Positions 46,501 to 54,051 of a stretch of 64,000 bases of DNA are shown piece by piece. The translations under genes and the position numbers were made by a program. Origin of the DNA: Herbidospora cretacea (GTDB taxonomy: Bacteria > Actinomycetota > Actinomycetes > Streptosporangiales > Streptosporangiaceae); assembly GCF_001570605.1 (NCBI RefSeq), contig NZ_BBXG01000021.1, positions 62,001-126,000 on the forward strand, read 5' to 3'. Below the pieces are notes generated by a model that searched no databases, had not been told where the DNA came from, and saw only the letters and a list, made by a program, of their open reading frames with translations. How positions within the stretch are numbered: the stretch's first letter is position 1; each line of letters opens with the position of its first letter.

Positions 46501-48076
46501 CGTAGGGCCGCTCGTCGTAGGTGCCGAAGGCGGGTTCGGCGGTCTTGGGGGCGCCCCGGCCCAGGTCGTTCCAGCTCGACGGGCCGCCGGTCAACCGGCC
46601 GGGCTTGAGCAGGGGGCCGCCCTCCTCCCCCTGGCGTTCGGTGATCAGGGCGGCCAGTTCGGCGACCCGCCGGGCGGCCGTCTCCAGGTCGCCGCCGACC
46701 GAGGCCAGGCTGCCGCTGGCGTGGGTGACGCAGTGGGGCAGCCAGCGCACCCAGCCCCACTGCGACGCGCCGTCGGGGCTCGCCGACAGCACGACGATCG
46801 CCAGGTCACGGGGGCTGTGGAGCGCGGACGCCTGGGCCACCAGCCAGCGGGCCACCCCGATGGCGCTCGCCCGGGGGCCGGTCACGCCGGCCACGCCCAA
46901 CCGGCGCATCGCCAGCGCGACCGGCACGTCACGGGCAGGCGGCACCCGCTCGGGGGAGGGCGGCTCAAAGGTGATCTCGGCGGGCAGGTCGGCGAGGCCC
47001 ACCCGCAGCCGCAGCGCGTCGGCGTCGTGGGTGCGGCGCTCCCACAGCCGCCGCCGGGGGCCGGTCGCGGTCAGCAGCACCTCGGCGGGGTCGGGGGCGG
47101 CGGCCCGGCGGGCCTTCTCGTCGGCCGCGCGGGCCTTCTCGACGGCGCGGTCGAAGGCCTCCATGGCCCGTTTGTGGTCCCTGACCGCCTGGCGGTGCTG
47201 CTTGCGGCCGTGGCGCCGGTCGCTCGCCCACTGGCCGATCATGATCATTGGGGTCATGAACGCGATCAGCAGGAAGTACCAGTTCTTGAACGCCCACGCC
47301 ATGACCAGCCCGAACGCCGCAGGCAGGAACGCCGCCAGCAGTTGGAGCCGGGCGCCCTCGGCCCGCCGGGGCTCCTGGGGCACCTCGATCCGGGCCGTCC
47401 GCTCGGGCGGCACGAGTCTCGGGGGGCGGTTGTAGGCGAGCCCGCCGTCGGGCAGCGCGTCGAGGTGGGCGTCGGGCTGTTCGATGCGGCCGACCGTGAA
47501 GACCGAGTGGCCGATGGCCAGCACCGCGTCTTCGGGCCAGTCGACCGGGCTGGTCACCTGCTCTCCGGCCAGGCGCAGCGGGACCGTGCCGACCGGTTCG
47601 ACGGTGATCCCGGCCGGGCCCAGGCGGACCACGGCCGCCTCGGGCGGCAGGAGAGGGTCGGTCACCGCCACGGCGCACGCCGGATCGCCGCCGATCACGT
47701 GGGCGCCGAGCCCCAGGCGGTGGACCGACCCGGCTCCCGGGCCGCCGGCGACCCGCAGCTCGGCGGTGCCGCCGGGCTCCTCGACCACCGTGGCGGCCGC
47801 CCCGCCGGGGTCGAGCGCCACCCGGTCGCCGTCGCGCAGCAGGCCGAACACGCGCGCGTCGGCGGGCAGCGGACGGCCGTCGAGCCAGAGCACCCCCTCG
47901 GAAGCCGCCTCCCGGTCGATGCCGTAGGGCGCGCGGGCGCGCGGCAGCCTGACGACGTTGCCCAGGTTGCGGGTGTCGAGGGCGGTGGCCAGGCCGGTGG
48001 CCGTGGTCGACTCGTCGCCGTCGACGATCACCTCACGGTGACCGGCGCTGCCGACGACGGTGAGGGTGATCCGCAT
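43589..48076 (-). CDS. EccC-type FtsK/SpoIIIE ATPase of a type VII secretion system
   Basis: 1495 residues; GGAG 8 nt before ATG. An N-terminal ubiquitin-like/FHA-like region (1-210) and two adjacent membrane helices (about 243-283; LLAAFLPAAFGLVMAWAFKNWYFLLIAFMTPMIMI) are followed by three FtsK-like ATPase domains. Domain 1 has an intact Walker A (GTTGAGKSELLQT, about residue 675) and Walker B (RLVLIIDEFAALV). In domains 2 and 3 the Walker A lysine is Arg (GTARSGRST; GPSRSGRSS), so only the first probably hydrolyses ATP well. It drives WXG100 export at the membrane. No EccB, EccD, EccE or mycosin gene is in this window. Confidence 0.93.
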   Translation of the reverse strand: MRITLTVVGSAGHREVIVDGDESTTATGLATALDTRNLGNVVRLPRARAPYGIDREAASEGVLWLDGRPLPADARVFGLLRDGDRVALDPGGAAATVVEEPGGTAELRVAGGPGAGSVHRLGLGAHVIGGDPACAVAVTDPLLPPEAAVVRLGPAGITVEPVGTVPLRLAGEQVTSPVDWPEDAVLAIGHSVFTVGRIEQPDAHLDALPDGGLAYNRPPRLVPPERTARIEVPQEPRRAEGARLQLLAAFLPAAFGLVMAWAFKNWYFLLIAFMTPMIMIGQWASDRRHGRKQHRQAVRDHKRAMEAFDRAVEKARAADEKARRAAAPDPAEVLLTATGPRRRLWERRTHDADALRLRVGLADLPAEITFEPPSPERVPPARDVPVALAMRRLGVAGVTGPRASAIGVARWLVAQASALHSPRDLAIVVLSASPDGASQWGWVRWLPHCVTHASGSLASVGGDLETAARRVAELAALITERQGEEGGPLLKPGRLTGGPSSWNDLGRGAPKTAEPAFGTYDERPYDVLVVLDGAQALRALPGMPQVLRQGPPAGVYTIAIDDVQSLLPEECATVVACEDDGTIRLRGGGLDALGAIRPDLVSPAWADRLARSLAPLRDVSRDDPAAALPDSARLLDLIDVPANPGRSTQAVLGVGPDGPFTIDLRRDGPHALIAGTTGAGKSELLQTLISSLAAVNRPDEMTFVLVDYKGGAAFKECVRLPHTVGMVSDLDAHLTQRALASLAAEIRRRERLLLDAGAKDIDDYLDERGTTWIMGASGVQQATAPGIFGRAAVRTTGVREPMPRLVLIIDEFAALVAELPEFVEGLVDIARRGRSLGIHLILATQRPAGVVTADIQANTSLRIALRVTDARESADVIDGPEAAHIPKSVPGRCYVRSGSGPAVAVQAARIGGRAPGGGGSLGQVRVTDLPWEALGRPPASTLVTDLSGTTDLARLVDRVIEVSRGVPKQPSPWLPPLDDHVSLPEAGGEAIPFGVTDLPWAQRRRPLVLGPGHLLIAGTARSGRSTALRTIAGSLATRMTADDLHLHAIDCGSGALLPLVALPHCGAVVTRDQLDRVERLLARLRAELARRQQVLAEAGFASLAEARAAGLREPWLVLMIDRWEGFVAAFENYDYGRLVDGVMQLLREGPAVGLRAVVTSDRSGLIGQISTVFDDRLVLRLSDPADYGLAGLPAKNVPASMPNGRALSMSEHGIVESQIALLAEDPSGPAQVAALQSLARSAAPASVNRPLRVDALPARVTADQAMNLVRGFQPPSRLWALLGAGGDALAPMGVDLLGQGPAAVVAGPSRSGRSSTLLTAAQSLLDHDVPVLVIAPRRSPLRELRGVLAVLDGNARSVREDDQAADGGFGGLPGAHDPMRLLEGQQNYVVIVDDAELISPDSALGTALDEILRKARDGDHGLLIAGTTGDLATAYRGFVAEARKSRTGLLLSVQSPADGDLFNVRLPRGATGGGPVGRGLLIVSGTATPIQTAVP

Positions 48077-48163
48077 CGGCGGCACTCCAATGGGGGTCGG
48101 TGGCGGGGTCACCGTACAGAGATGTCAGCTCCGCACGGCTGTGTATGACCGAATCGGTTGGTC

Positions 48164-48331
48164 TGTGGACAACACCCCAGGCCTGTGGGTAACCCTGTGG
48201 ATAACTCGCGGGCCTTCATCAACGGCGTGCGACGGCACGCGGCTGCCAAGTGGGGGCTTTCCCGGCGGATCCCGATTCGGATCCGCCCCGTTCACCTGGC
48301 GTTTCTGTGGAAAACCTGTGGATTGTCCACC
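48164..48331. other. Cluster of six DnaA-box-like nonamers
   Basis: On the minus strand two perfect boxes are seen: TTGTCCACA (48164-48172, written TGTGGACAA on plus) and TTATCCACA (48196-48204, TGTGGATAA). One-mismatch copies lie at 48184-48192 (TGTGGGTAA), 48306-48314 (TGTGGAAAA) and 48323-48331 (TTGTCCACC); a two-mismatch copy is at 48317-48325. Two groups of three boxes flank an inverted repeat. No dnaA or dnaN gene is near, so this is not the usual oriC context; DnaA titration or DnaA-controlled transcription are options. Confidence 0.65.
48264..48287. repeat. Perfect 9-bp inverted repeat between the DnaA-box groups
   Basis: GGCGGATCC, a 6 nt loop, GGATCCGCC. It could be a protein-binding palindrome or an mRNA hairpin; no U-tract follows, so it is not a terminator. 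Confidence 0.6.
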
Positions 48332-48615
48332 TGTCCTCAGGTACGTCAATGGATATATGCCGAAATGCCATAGCCATTGTGTTCATGCCCCGATCCATGG
48401 AGTGTGGGGCAATTGTGGCCATTGTGAACGGTGGGACGGCTCAACCTCGTCCACCTGGGAAAATGCGGGAAGGTGCCGTTCTCTTTGACGACGTGACCTA
48501 TAACCGATAAGCATGGCTCGCGAATTTCCCGAACCGGCGGGTTCGGTGATGTCCATAATGGCGTGATATTTCGTCGCGAATCCTAAATTGCTTTTGATCT
48601 GGGAGTCCCCTGCCC

Positions 48616-49317
48616 ATGAGGATCAGCGAGAAGCCCGTCCGGGACGCGCCCCGCCCCGTCAACGGCTCACCCGTCGATCGGCCCACTCTTTCCGGCCCGG
48701 CCTCGCGCAAGCTGCCGGTGCCACCACGGGAGCGCAAACCCGCGCTCGCGGCCGTCGCCGTGCTCCTGATCATCGGCGGCGCCCTCACCAGCACCCTGCT
48801 CGTGATGCGCAGCGGCGACCGCGTCTCGGCCGTCGGCGTGGCCGAGCAGATCGGCGCGGGGCAGCAGATCCCGGTCGCCGCGCTGCGCGAGGTGCAGATC
48901 GCCGACACCGGGATCTCCTACGTCCCGTGGAGGTCCCGCGACGAGGTCGCCAAGACCTTCGCCGCGGTGACCCTGCTGCCCGGCACGCTGCTGACCGAGA
49001 CGATGGTCACCACCGACAGCGAGGAAGTGGGGCCCAACCGCGCCCGCGTCGGGCTCTCGCTCAAGGCGGGGCAGTATCCGTCCGGGCTCAAGGCCGGCGA
49101 CGTCGTGCAGGTCATCTACGTCCCGGCCAACGCGCGCGGCGCGGTCGTGCCGCAGAAGGTGCTGGTGCCGTCGGCGCGGGTGCACAGCGCCGGGTCGTCG
49201 GAGCGGGGCGCCTCCGGGCTGGTCACCGTGATCGTCGACGCCTCGCTGTCGCCGCAGGTCGCGGCGTTCGCCTCGACGGGGGAGATCGCCCTGGCGGTGC
49301 TCCCGGGGGCCAGGTAG
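48616..49317 (+). CDS. CpaB-like SAF-domain pilus assembly protein
   Basis: 233 residues; GGGAG 9 nt before ATG. A Pro/Arg-rich cytoplasmic N-terminus, one membrane helix (PALAAVAVLLIIGGALTSTLLV) and a SAF domain (VSAVGVAEQIGAGQQIPVAALREVQI, LLPGTLLTETMV) are followed by the CpaB-type C-terminal part (GDVVQVIYVPANARGAVVPQKVLV). In Tad systems CpaB/RcpC sits outside the membrane and may bind the cell wall. It opens the Tad operon; the next start is 3 nt after its stop. Confidence 0.82.
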   Translation: MRISEKPVRDAPRPVNGSPVDRPTLSGPASRKLPVPPRERKPALAAVAVLLIIGGALTSTLLVMRSGDRVSAVGVAEQIGAGQQIPVAALREVQIADTGISYVPWRSRDEVAKTFAAVTLLPGTLLTETMVTTDSEEVGPNRARVGLSLKAGQYPSGLKAGDVVQVIYVPANARGAVVPQKVLVPSARVHSAGSSERGASGLVTVIVDASLSPQVAAFASTGEIALAVLPGAR

Positions 49318-49320
49318 CCG

Positions 49321-50061
49321 ATGGCGCTGATCGTGCTCGCCGCCGACAAGGGCGCGCCCGGGGTGACCACCGCGGCGACCGCGCTCGGGGCCGTGTGGCC
49401 CCGCCCGGTGCTGCTGGCCGAGTGTGACCCGTCCGGCGGCGACCTCGCCTACCGCCTCCCGGCGGCCGACGGCGGGGTGCTGAACCCGGCCCGGGGGCTG
49501 CTCAGCCTGGGCGCGGTGGCCCGGCGCGGGCTCCACCCCGACCAGGTGTACGAACACACCCAGAAACTCGTCGGCGGCCTCGACGTCCTGGCCGGGCTGA
49601 CCAACGGCGAGCAGGCGGCCGGGCTGACCTGGCTCTGGGGCCCCCTCGGGCGCTCCTTCGCCTCGCTCGACCACGCCGACGTGCTGGCCGACTGCGGGCG
49701 GCTGGGCGTACAGGCCGCGATGAACGAGCTGGTCGACGAGGCCGACCAGATCCTGCTGTTCACCCGGGCCAGCCTCGACCACGTCGCCCACCTGCGCGAA
49801 CGGCTGACCCTGCTGAAGCGCAAAGCAGGCGTGGTCGTGGTCGCCGATCCGCGCAACTACCGGCCCTCGCTCGACGAGGTGCGGCGCATCGTGGCGGGCT
49901 ACGAGGTGTCGTTCGTCGGCGGCATCGCCTACGACCCCAAGGGCGCCGAGCTGCTGCGCGGCGAATGGGGCGGCCGGCTGGAGCGCAGCCCGCTCATCCG
50001 GACCGCCCGCGAACTGGCCGGACGCCTGGCCGGCCACCTCCAGAAGAGGGTGGCCCCGTGA
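49321..50061 (+). CDS. CpaE-like MinD/ParA-fold protein of the Tad system
   Basis: 246 residues. ADKGAPGVTTAATALGAVWP is a deviant Walker A (K-G-x-P-G-V-T-T; the second lysine is absent), followed by LLAECDPSGGDLAYRL (Walker A' region) and DHADVLADCGRLG. CpaE/TadZ proteins place the pilus machine in the cell. The degenerate P-loop suggests weak or no ATPase activity. Coupled to cpaF by GTGA. Confidence 0.78.
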   Translation: MALIVLAADKGAPGVTTAATALGAVWPRPVLLAECDPSGGDLAYRLPAADGGVLNPARGLLSLGAVARRGLHPDQVYEHTQKLVGGLDVLAGLTNGEQAAGLTWLWGPLGRSFASLDHADVLADCGRLGVQAAMNELVDEADQILLFTRASLDHVAHLRERLTLLKRKAGVVVVADPRNYRPSLDEVRRIVAGYEVSFVGGIAYDPKGAELLRGEWGGRLERSPLIRTARELAGRLAGHLQKRVAP

Positions 50062-51362
50062 TCGACCACGCGCTCGTCAAACGCTTCCGCCAGGAGGTCG
50101 GCGACCGGCTCGCCCACCAGCGGCGGCTCGACCAGGCCAGCGGCATCCCGCCCATGAGCGGCGAGGACGAACGCCAGTTCGCCCGCGCCCTGATCGCCCA
50201 GGTCCTCGAGGAGTTCGCGCGCGGCGAGATCGGCGTCGGCCGCACCCCGCCGAGCGCCGACGAGGAGGAGGCCCTCGCGGCCGGGATCCACGCCGCTCTG
50301 TTCGGCGTCGGCCGGTTGCAGCCGCTCCTCGACGACGCCGAGGTCGAGAACATCGACATCAACGGCTGCGACCGGGTCTTCGTCAGCTACGCCGACGGTC
50401 AGGAGCTCAGCCACGAACCGGTCGCCGAGTCCGACGAGGAGCTCATCGAGCTCATCCAGATCCTCGCCGCCTACTCGGGCCTGTCGTCGCGGCCCTTCGA
50501 CACCGCCAACCCCCAGCTCGACCTGCGGCTCCCCGACGGGTCGCGGCTGTCGGCGGTCATGGACGTGGCGGTCCGGCCCGCGATCTCCATCCGCCGCGCC
50601 CGGCTGGGGAAGGTGTTCCTGACCGACCTGGTCGGCAACGGCACGCTGACGCCCGATCTGGCCCGGTTCCTGGCGGCGGCGGTGCAGGCGCGCAAGAACA
50701 TCATGATCGCCGGATCGACCAACGCCGGGAAGACGACGCTGCTGCGCGCGATCGCCAACGAGATCCCGGTCCACGAGCGCCTCATCACCGTGGAACGTGC
50801 CCTGGAGCTCGGCCTCGACCAGTTCCCCGAGCTCCACCCCAACGTGGTGGCGTTCGAGCAGCGGCTGCCCAACTCCGAGGGCCAGGGCGAGATCACCATG
50901 GCCGAGCTGGTGCGGCGCTCGCTGCGCATGAACCCGTCCCGGGTGATCGTCGGCGAGGTGCTGGGCGACGAGATCGTGACCATGCTCAACGCGATGACCC
51001 AGGGCAACGACGGGTCGCTGTCGACGATCCACGCCAACTCGTCGATGGAGGTCTTCAACAGGATCGCGACCTACGCCCTGCAGGCCGAGGAGCGGCTGCC
51101 GATCGAGGCGTCCCACATGCTCATCGCCGGGGCCATCGACTTCGTGGTGTTCATCGAGAAGCGCAACGACTACCACCGGGGCGGGGCGCTGAAGCGGTTC
51201 GTCTCCTCCGTCCGCGAGGTCGCGGGCTGCGATGGCCGCGTCCTGTCCTCGGAGATCTTCACCGCCTCCGAGGCGGGGGTGGCGGTGGCCCACGCGCCGA
51301 TCGCGTGCATCGACGAGCTCGTCCACCACGGCTACGTGCCGTCGGGAGGTGGGTGGTCGTGA
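50058..51362 (+). CDS. CpaF/TadA-type secretion ATPase
   Basis: 434 residues; GTG overlapping the CpaE stop. An N-terminal helical domain precedes the type II/IV ATPase core: Walker A GSTNAGKTT (about 218-226), the Asp-box-like ERALELGLDQFPELHPNV, Walker B RVIVGEVLG and the His box GSLSTIHANS. Cytoplasmic hexamer that powers assembly of the Flp pilus. The C-terminal 50 residues are an added tail typical of actinobacterial CpaF. Coupled to tadB by GTGA. Confidence 0.93.
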   Translation: MIDHALVKRFRQEVGDRLAHQRRLDQASGIPPMSGEDERQFARALIAQVLEEFARGEIGVGRTPPSADEEEALAAGIHAALFGVGRLQPLLDDAEVENIDINGCDRVFVSYADGQELSHEPVAESDEELIELIQILAAYSGLSSRPFDTANPQLDLRLPDGSRLSAVMDVAVRPAISIRRARLGKVFLTDLVGNGTLTPDLARFLAAAVQARKNIMIAGSTNAGKTTLLRAIANEIPVHERLITVERALELGLDQFPELHPNVVAFEQRLPNSEGQGEITMAELVRRSLRMNPSRVIVGEVLGDEIVTMLNAMTQGNDGSLSTIHANSSMEVFNRIATYALQAEERLPIEASHMLIAGAIDFVVFIEKRNDYHRGGALKRFVSSVREVAGCDGRVLSSEIFTASEAGVAVAHAPIACIDELVHHGYVPSGGGWS

Positions 51363-52240
51363 TCCCGTTCGACCCCCTGGTGATCCTGGCCGGCGCCGCC
51401 GCCGGTGGCGGCCTCTACCTGCTCTTCCTCTCTCTGTACGGCCTGCGCCCCCGTCCGGCCTCACCCGACACCGGCGCCAGTCGTCTCCGTCTCCTCCAGT
51501 CGCTGACCACCCGTGGCGCCGTCGCGGCCATCGCCGGAGGGCTGACCCTGGTGGTGACCGGCTGGCCGGTCGTGGCCGTCGGCGCGGTGGCCCTGGTGAT
51601 CGCCTGGAAGGGCTTCACCGGAGGCGCGGCCGAGGAACGCGCCGCGATGAAGCGCCTGGAGGGCCTGGCCGCCTGGGCCGAGTCGCTGCGCGACACCATC
51701 GCCGGCGCGGCCGGTCTGGAGCAGGCCATCCCCGCCTCGATCCGGGCCGCCGCCCCCATGCTCCAGCCGCATCTGCGCGCCCTCGTCGACCGGCTGCGCG
51801 CCCGCATGGCCCTCGGCGACGCCCTGCGGATGTTCGCCGACGAACTCGACGACCCCTCCGCCGACCTGGTGGTGGCGGCGCTGATCCTCAACTCCCGCCT
51901 GCGCGGCCCCGGCCTGCGTGACGTGCTGTCCGCCTTGGCGGTGTCGGCGCGCGAGGAACTCGACATGCGCCGCCGCGTGGAGGCCGAACGGCGCTCGACG
52001 CGGCGCAGCGTGCAGATCGTGGTCGGGACGGCGCTGGCCTTCGCCGCCTTCCTGGTCATCGCCAACCGCGACTACGTCGCCGAGTACGACTCCCTGCTGG
52101 GCCAGGCGGTGCTCGTCGTCGTGGCGGGACTGTTTGGCGCGGGGTTCGCCTGGATGCGCAGGCTGGCCCGCTTCGACAAACCGGGCCGCATCCTGGCCCC
52201 TTATCGGCGCCCGGAACCCGTGGAGGCGGTGAGCTCGTGA
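51359..52240 (+). CDS. TadB-like inner membrane platform protein (T2SSF)
   Basis: 293 residues; GGAGGT 8 nt before GTG. Two N-terminal hydrophobic segments (PLVILAGAAAGGGLYLLFLSLYG, AVAAIAGGLTLVVTGWPVVAVGAVALVI), then the type II secretion F domain (LEGLAAWAESLRDTIAGAAGLEQAIPASIRAA...LRMFADELDDPSADLVVAALIL) and two C-terminal helices. It anchors CpaF at the membrane together with TadC. The stop is coupled through GTGA to a 76-codon frame. Confidence 0.88.
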   Translation: MIPFDPLVILAGAAAGGGLYLLFLSLYGLRPRPASPDTGASRLRLLQSLTTRGAVAAIAGGLTLVVTGWPVVAVGAVALVIAWKGFTGGAAEERAAMKRLEGLAAWAESLRDTIAGAAGLEQAIPASIRAAAPMLQPHLRALVDRLRARMALGDALRMFADELDDPSADLVVAALILNSRLRGPGLRDVLSALAVSAREELDMRRRVEAERRSTRRSVQIVVGTALAFAAFLVIANRDYVAEYDSLLGQAVLVVVAGLFGAGFAWMRRLARFDKPGRILAPYRRPEPVEAVSS

Positions 52241-52467
52241 CAAGCCAGGTCGATATGCCGAAATTTCGGGCGCGGCAGCGCCCGGCCCGAGGCGCGCGCG
52301 GGGATCTGGAGGCGAGGCGGTCCGGCGACCTGCCCGGCCGGTTCACCGCCAGACCGACGCGGTATGGCGTGGCCTCTCCCGCAGGGCCGGAGGCGTCCCA
52401 TGACTGGGGGTCGGGCGTGGCCTTGCGGCATCAGGGCTGCGCCGCCCCTCGAAAGGGGGGCCTGTGA
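52237..52467 (+). CDS. Possible 76-residue basic protein between tadB and tadC
   Basis: The GTG start overlaps the tadB stop, GGAGG lies 10 nt upstream, and the stop overlaps the tadC start; both ends use GTGA coupling like the rest of the operon. The product (MTSQVDMPKFRARQRPARGA onward) is Arg/Pro/Gly-rich with no recognised domain. About 82% of its third positions are G or C, lower than its neighbours, so it may be a decayed or spacer frame kept only for coupling. Confidence 0.4.
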   Translation: MTSQVDMPKFRARQRPARGARGDLEARRSGDLPGRFTARPTRYGVASPAGPEASHDWGSGVALRHQGCAAPRKGGL

Positions 52468-53402
52468 TCGCGACCGCCTTCGCCGGCGGGGTTCTCGGAC
52501 TGGGGATCCTGCTGCTGCTGCGGGCGCTGTTCCCGCCGCGACCCGGGCTGGCGACCCGGCTGGCCGCGCTCGAACTCGCCCGCACCGGGGAGGACGCGCC
52601 CAGGACGCCGCTCGTCGCGCCCGACGAGGAGGTCAGCGCGTTCCGGCAGGCGCTCGGGCAGCGGCTCGCCAAGTTCTACGCCGCGCGCGGCTGGGAGGCG
52701 CGGTCGACCCGGGCCGACCTGACGCTGCTGGGCAAGTCGTTCGAGGGGTTCCTCGCCACCAAGGTGCTGCTCGCCGTCTCGGGGCTGCTGGCGTTCCCGC
52801 TGCTCGTGGGGTGGCTGGCGGTCATGGGGTGGGGGGTGTCGCTGCAGATCCCGCTCTGGTCGGCGCTGCTGGTGAGCGTGATCTTCTTCTTCCTGCCCGA
52901 CGTGCAGATCGGCAAGGACGCCAACGTCCGCCGCCGCGACTTCCGGCACGCCGTCGGGGCCTTCCTCGACCTGGTCGCGATGAACCTCGCGGGCGGGCGG
53001 GGCGTGCCCGAGGCGCTGATGATGGCCGTCTCCGTCGGCACCAACCCGGGTGTGGACGCCCCCGGCTCCAACTGGGCCATGGAGCGCATCCGGGAAGCCC
53101 TCGCCAACGCCCGGATCGTCGGGATCACCCCCTGGCAGGCCCTCGGCCAGCTCGGCGACGAGATCAACGTCGACGAGCTCCGGGACCTGTCGGCCGCGCT
53201 CGGGCTCGTCGCCGACGACGGGGCCAAGGTGCGGTCGTCGCTGACGGCCCGCGCGGCCACGCTCCGCAGGAGGGAGCTGGCCGAGATCGAGGGCAAGGCG
53301 GGCGAGCGCTCGCAGTCGATGCTCGTGGCGCAGCTCCTGCTGTGCGCGGGCTTCGTGATCTTCCTGAGTTACCCGGCCGCGATGAAGATGTTGGGATCCT
53401 GA
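52464..53402 (+). CDS. TadC-like inner membrane platform protein (T2SSF)
   Basis: 312 residues; GTG start. N-terminal helix (GGVLGLGILLLLRALF), helices at ~105-150 (LLAVSGLLAFPLLVGWLAVMGWG, SALLVSVIFFFLPDV), the T2SSF domain (FRHAVGAFLDLVAMNLAGGRGVPEALMMAV, WQALGQLGDEINVDELRDLSAALGLVADDGAKVRSSL) and a last helix (LLLCAGFVIFLSYPAAM). Partner of TadB in the Tad machine. The stop shares one base with the Flp start (TGATG). Confidence 0.88.
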   Translation: MIATAFAGGVLGLGILLLLRALFPPRPGLATRLAALELARTGEDAPRTPLVAPDEEVSAFRQALGQRLAKFYAARGWEARSTRADLTLLGKSFEGFLATKVLLAVSGLLAFPLLVGWLAVMGWGVSLQIPLWSALLVSVIFFFLPDVQIGKDANVRRRDFRHAVGAFLDLVAMNLAGGRGVPEALMMAVSVGTNPGVDAPGSNWAMERIREALANARIVGITPWQALGQLGDEINVDELRDLSAALGLVADDGAKVRSSLTARAATLRRRELAEIEGKAGERSQSMLVAQLLLCAGFVIFLSYPAAMKMLGS

Positions 53403-53629
53403 TGATGATCGATTACCTGGTAGCGATGATCCACGTACGCATCCACAAGGCGCGAACGGCCCCCTCACGCGGGGCGTCGGCGGTCGAGTGGGCGATCATC
53501 ACGGCGATCATCGCCGGGGTGGCGCTGGGCCTGGCCGCCCTGATCCGGGGGCTCGTGGAGGCGCGCTCCGCCGAGATCACGTCCAACTTCGGCGGTGGTG
53601 ACAGTGGCGGCGGCGGTGTCACCGAGTGA
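53402..53629 (+). CDS. Flp-type pilin
   Basis: 75 residues. A basic leader (HKARTAPSRG) precedes the hydrophobic helix ASAVEWAIITAIIAGVALGLAALI. Cutting after G gives glutamate at mature position 5, the type IV prepilin rule. The polar tail is Gly/Ser-rich (NFGGGDSGGGGVTE). The main or only fibre subunit of the Tad pilus. No prepilin peptidase gene is in the window, so processing must rely on one elsewhere. Coupled to the TadE gene by GTGA. Confidence 0.82.
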   Translation: MMIDYLVAMIHVRIHKARTAPSRGASAVEWAIITAIIAGVALGLAALIRGLVEARSAEITSNFGGGDSGGGGVTE

Positions 53630-54051
53630 GACGCCGTAAGGGCGGCGACCGGGGCGCGACCGTCATCGAGCTCGCTCTGCTCATGCCGGTCGTCCTGGTC
53701 GTCGTGCTGCTGATCGTCCAGATGGCCCTGTGGTTCCACGGGCGGCAGGTCGCCGACGCGGCGGCCCGCGAGGGGGCCAGGGTCGCGCGGGCCGGTGACG
53801 ACGGCTGGCAGGAGGCCGCCGAGGCCAAGGCCCGGCAGATCATCCAGGCCATCGGGCCGGAGATCCTGCGGGCCGCCACGGCTACCGCCTTCGAACAGGG
53901 CGATCAGCGCGGCGTGGAGGTGACGGGGAGCGCGGTCCAGGTCGTACCGCTGCTGCCCGAGATCTCCTTCACGATCACGGCCCGCTTCGGCGGGCCGGTC
54001 GAGTGTTTCCGGCCCGACGACGGCAGCGGGGGATGTGCGCCAGATGACTGA
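53626..54051 (+). CDS. TadE-like pseudopilin 1
   Basis: 141 residues; GTG start. KGGDRGATVIELALLMPVVLVVVLLIVQMALWFHGRQVADAAAREGARVAR is the TadE signature: Gly before a hydrophobic N-terminal helix with Glu at +5 (ATVIE). The C-terminal half is a beta-rich outer domain with one Cys pair (ECF...GGCAP). Minor pilus component. Overlaps the next gene by 8 nt. Confidence 0.88.
   Translation: MRRRKGGDRGATVIELALLMPVVLVVVLLIVQMALWFHGRQVADAAAREGARVARAGDDGWQEAAEAKARQIIQAIGPEILRAATATAFEQGDQRGVEVTGSAVQVVPLLPEISFTITARFGGPVECFRPDDGSGGCAPDD

Larger units (their letters stand above)
48077..48615. other. 539 bp divergent spacer between EccC and Tad operons
   Basis: No credible gene. It contains a cluster of DnaA-box-like nonamers (48164-48331) split by a perfect inverted repeat, then an AT-rich stretch (48341-48605). 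The promoters of both the EccC gene and the Tad operon must lie here; none is clear enough to place. Confidence 0.7.

Noticed and set aside
43817-48148. A 1443-codon open frame on the plus strand
   Set aside because: It is exactly antisense to the EccC gene, with shadow-type composition and no motif.
48077-48615. Chromosomal oriC
   Set aside because: DnaA boxes and AT-rich DNA are present, but dnaA, dnaN, recF or rpmH are not nearby and the boxes are fewer than expected for an actinobacterial origin.
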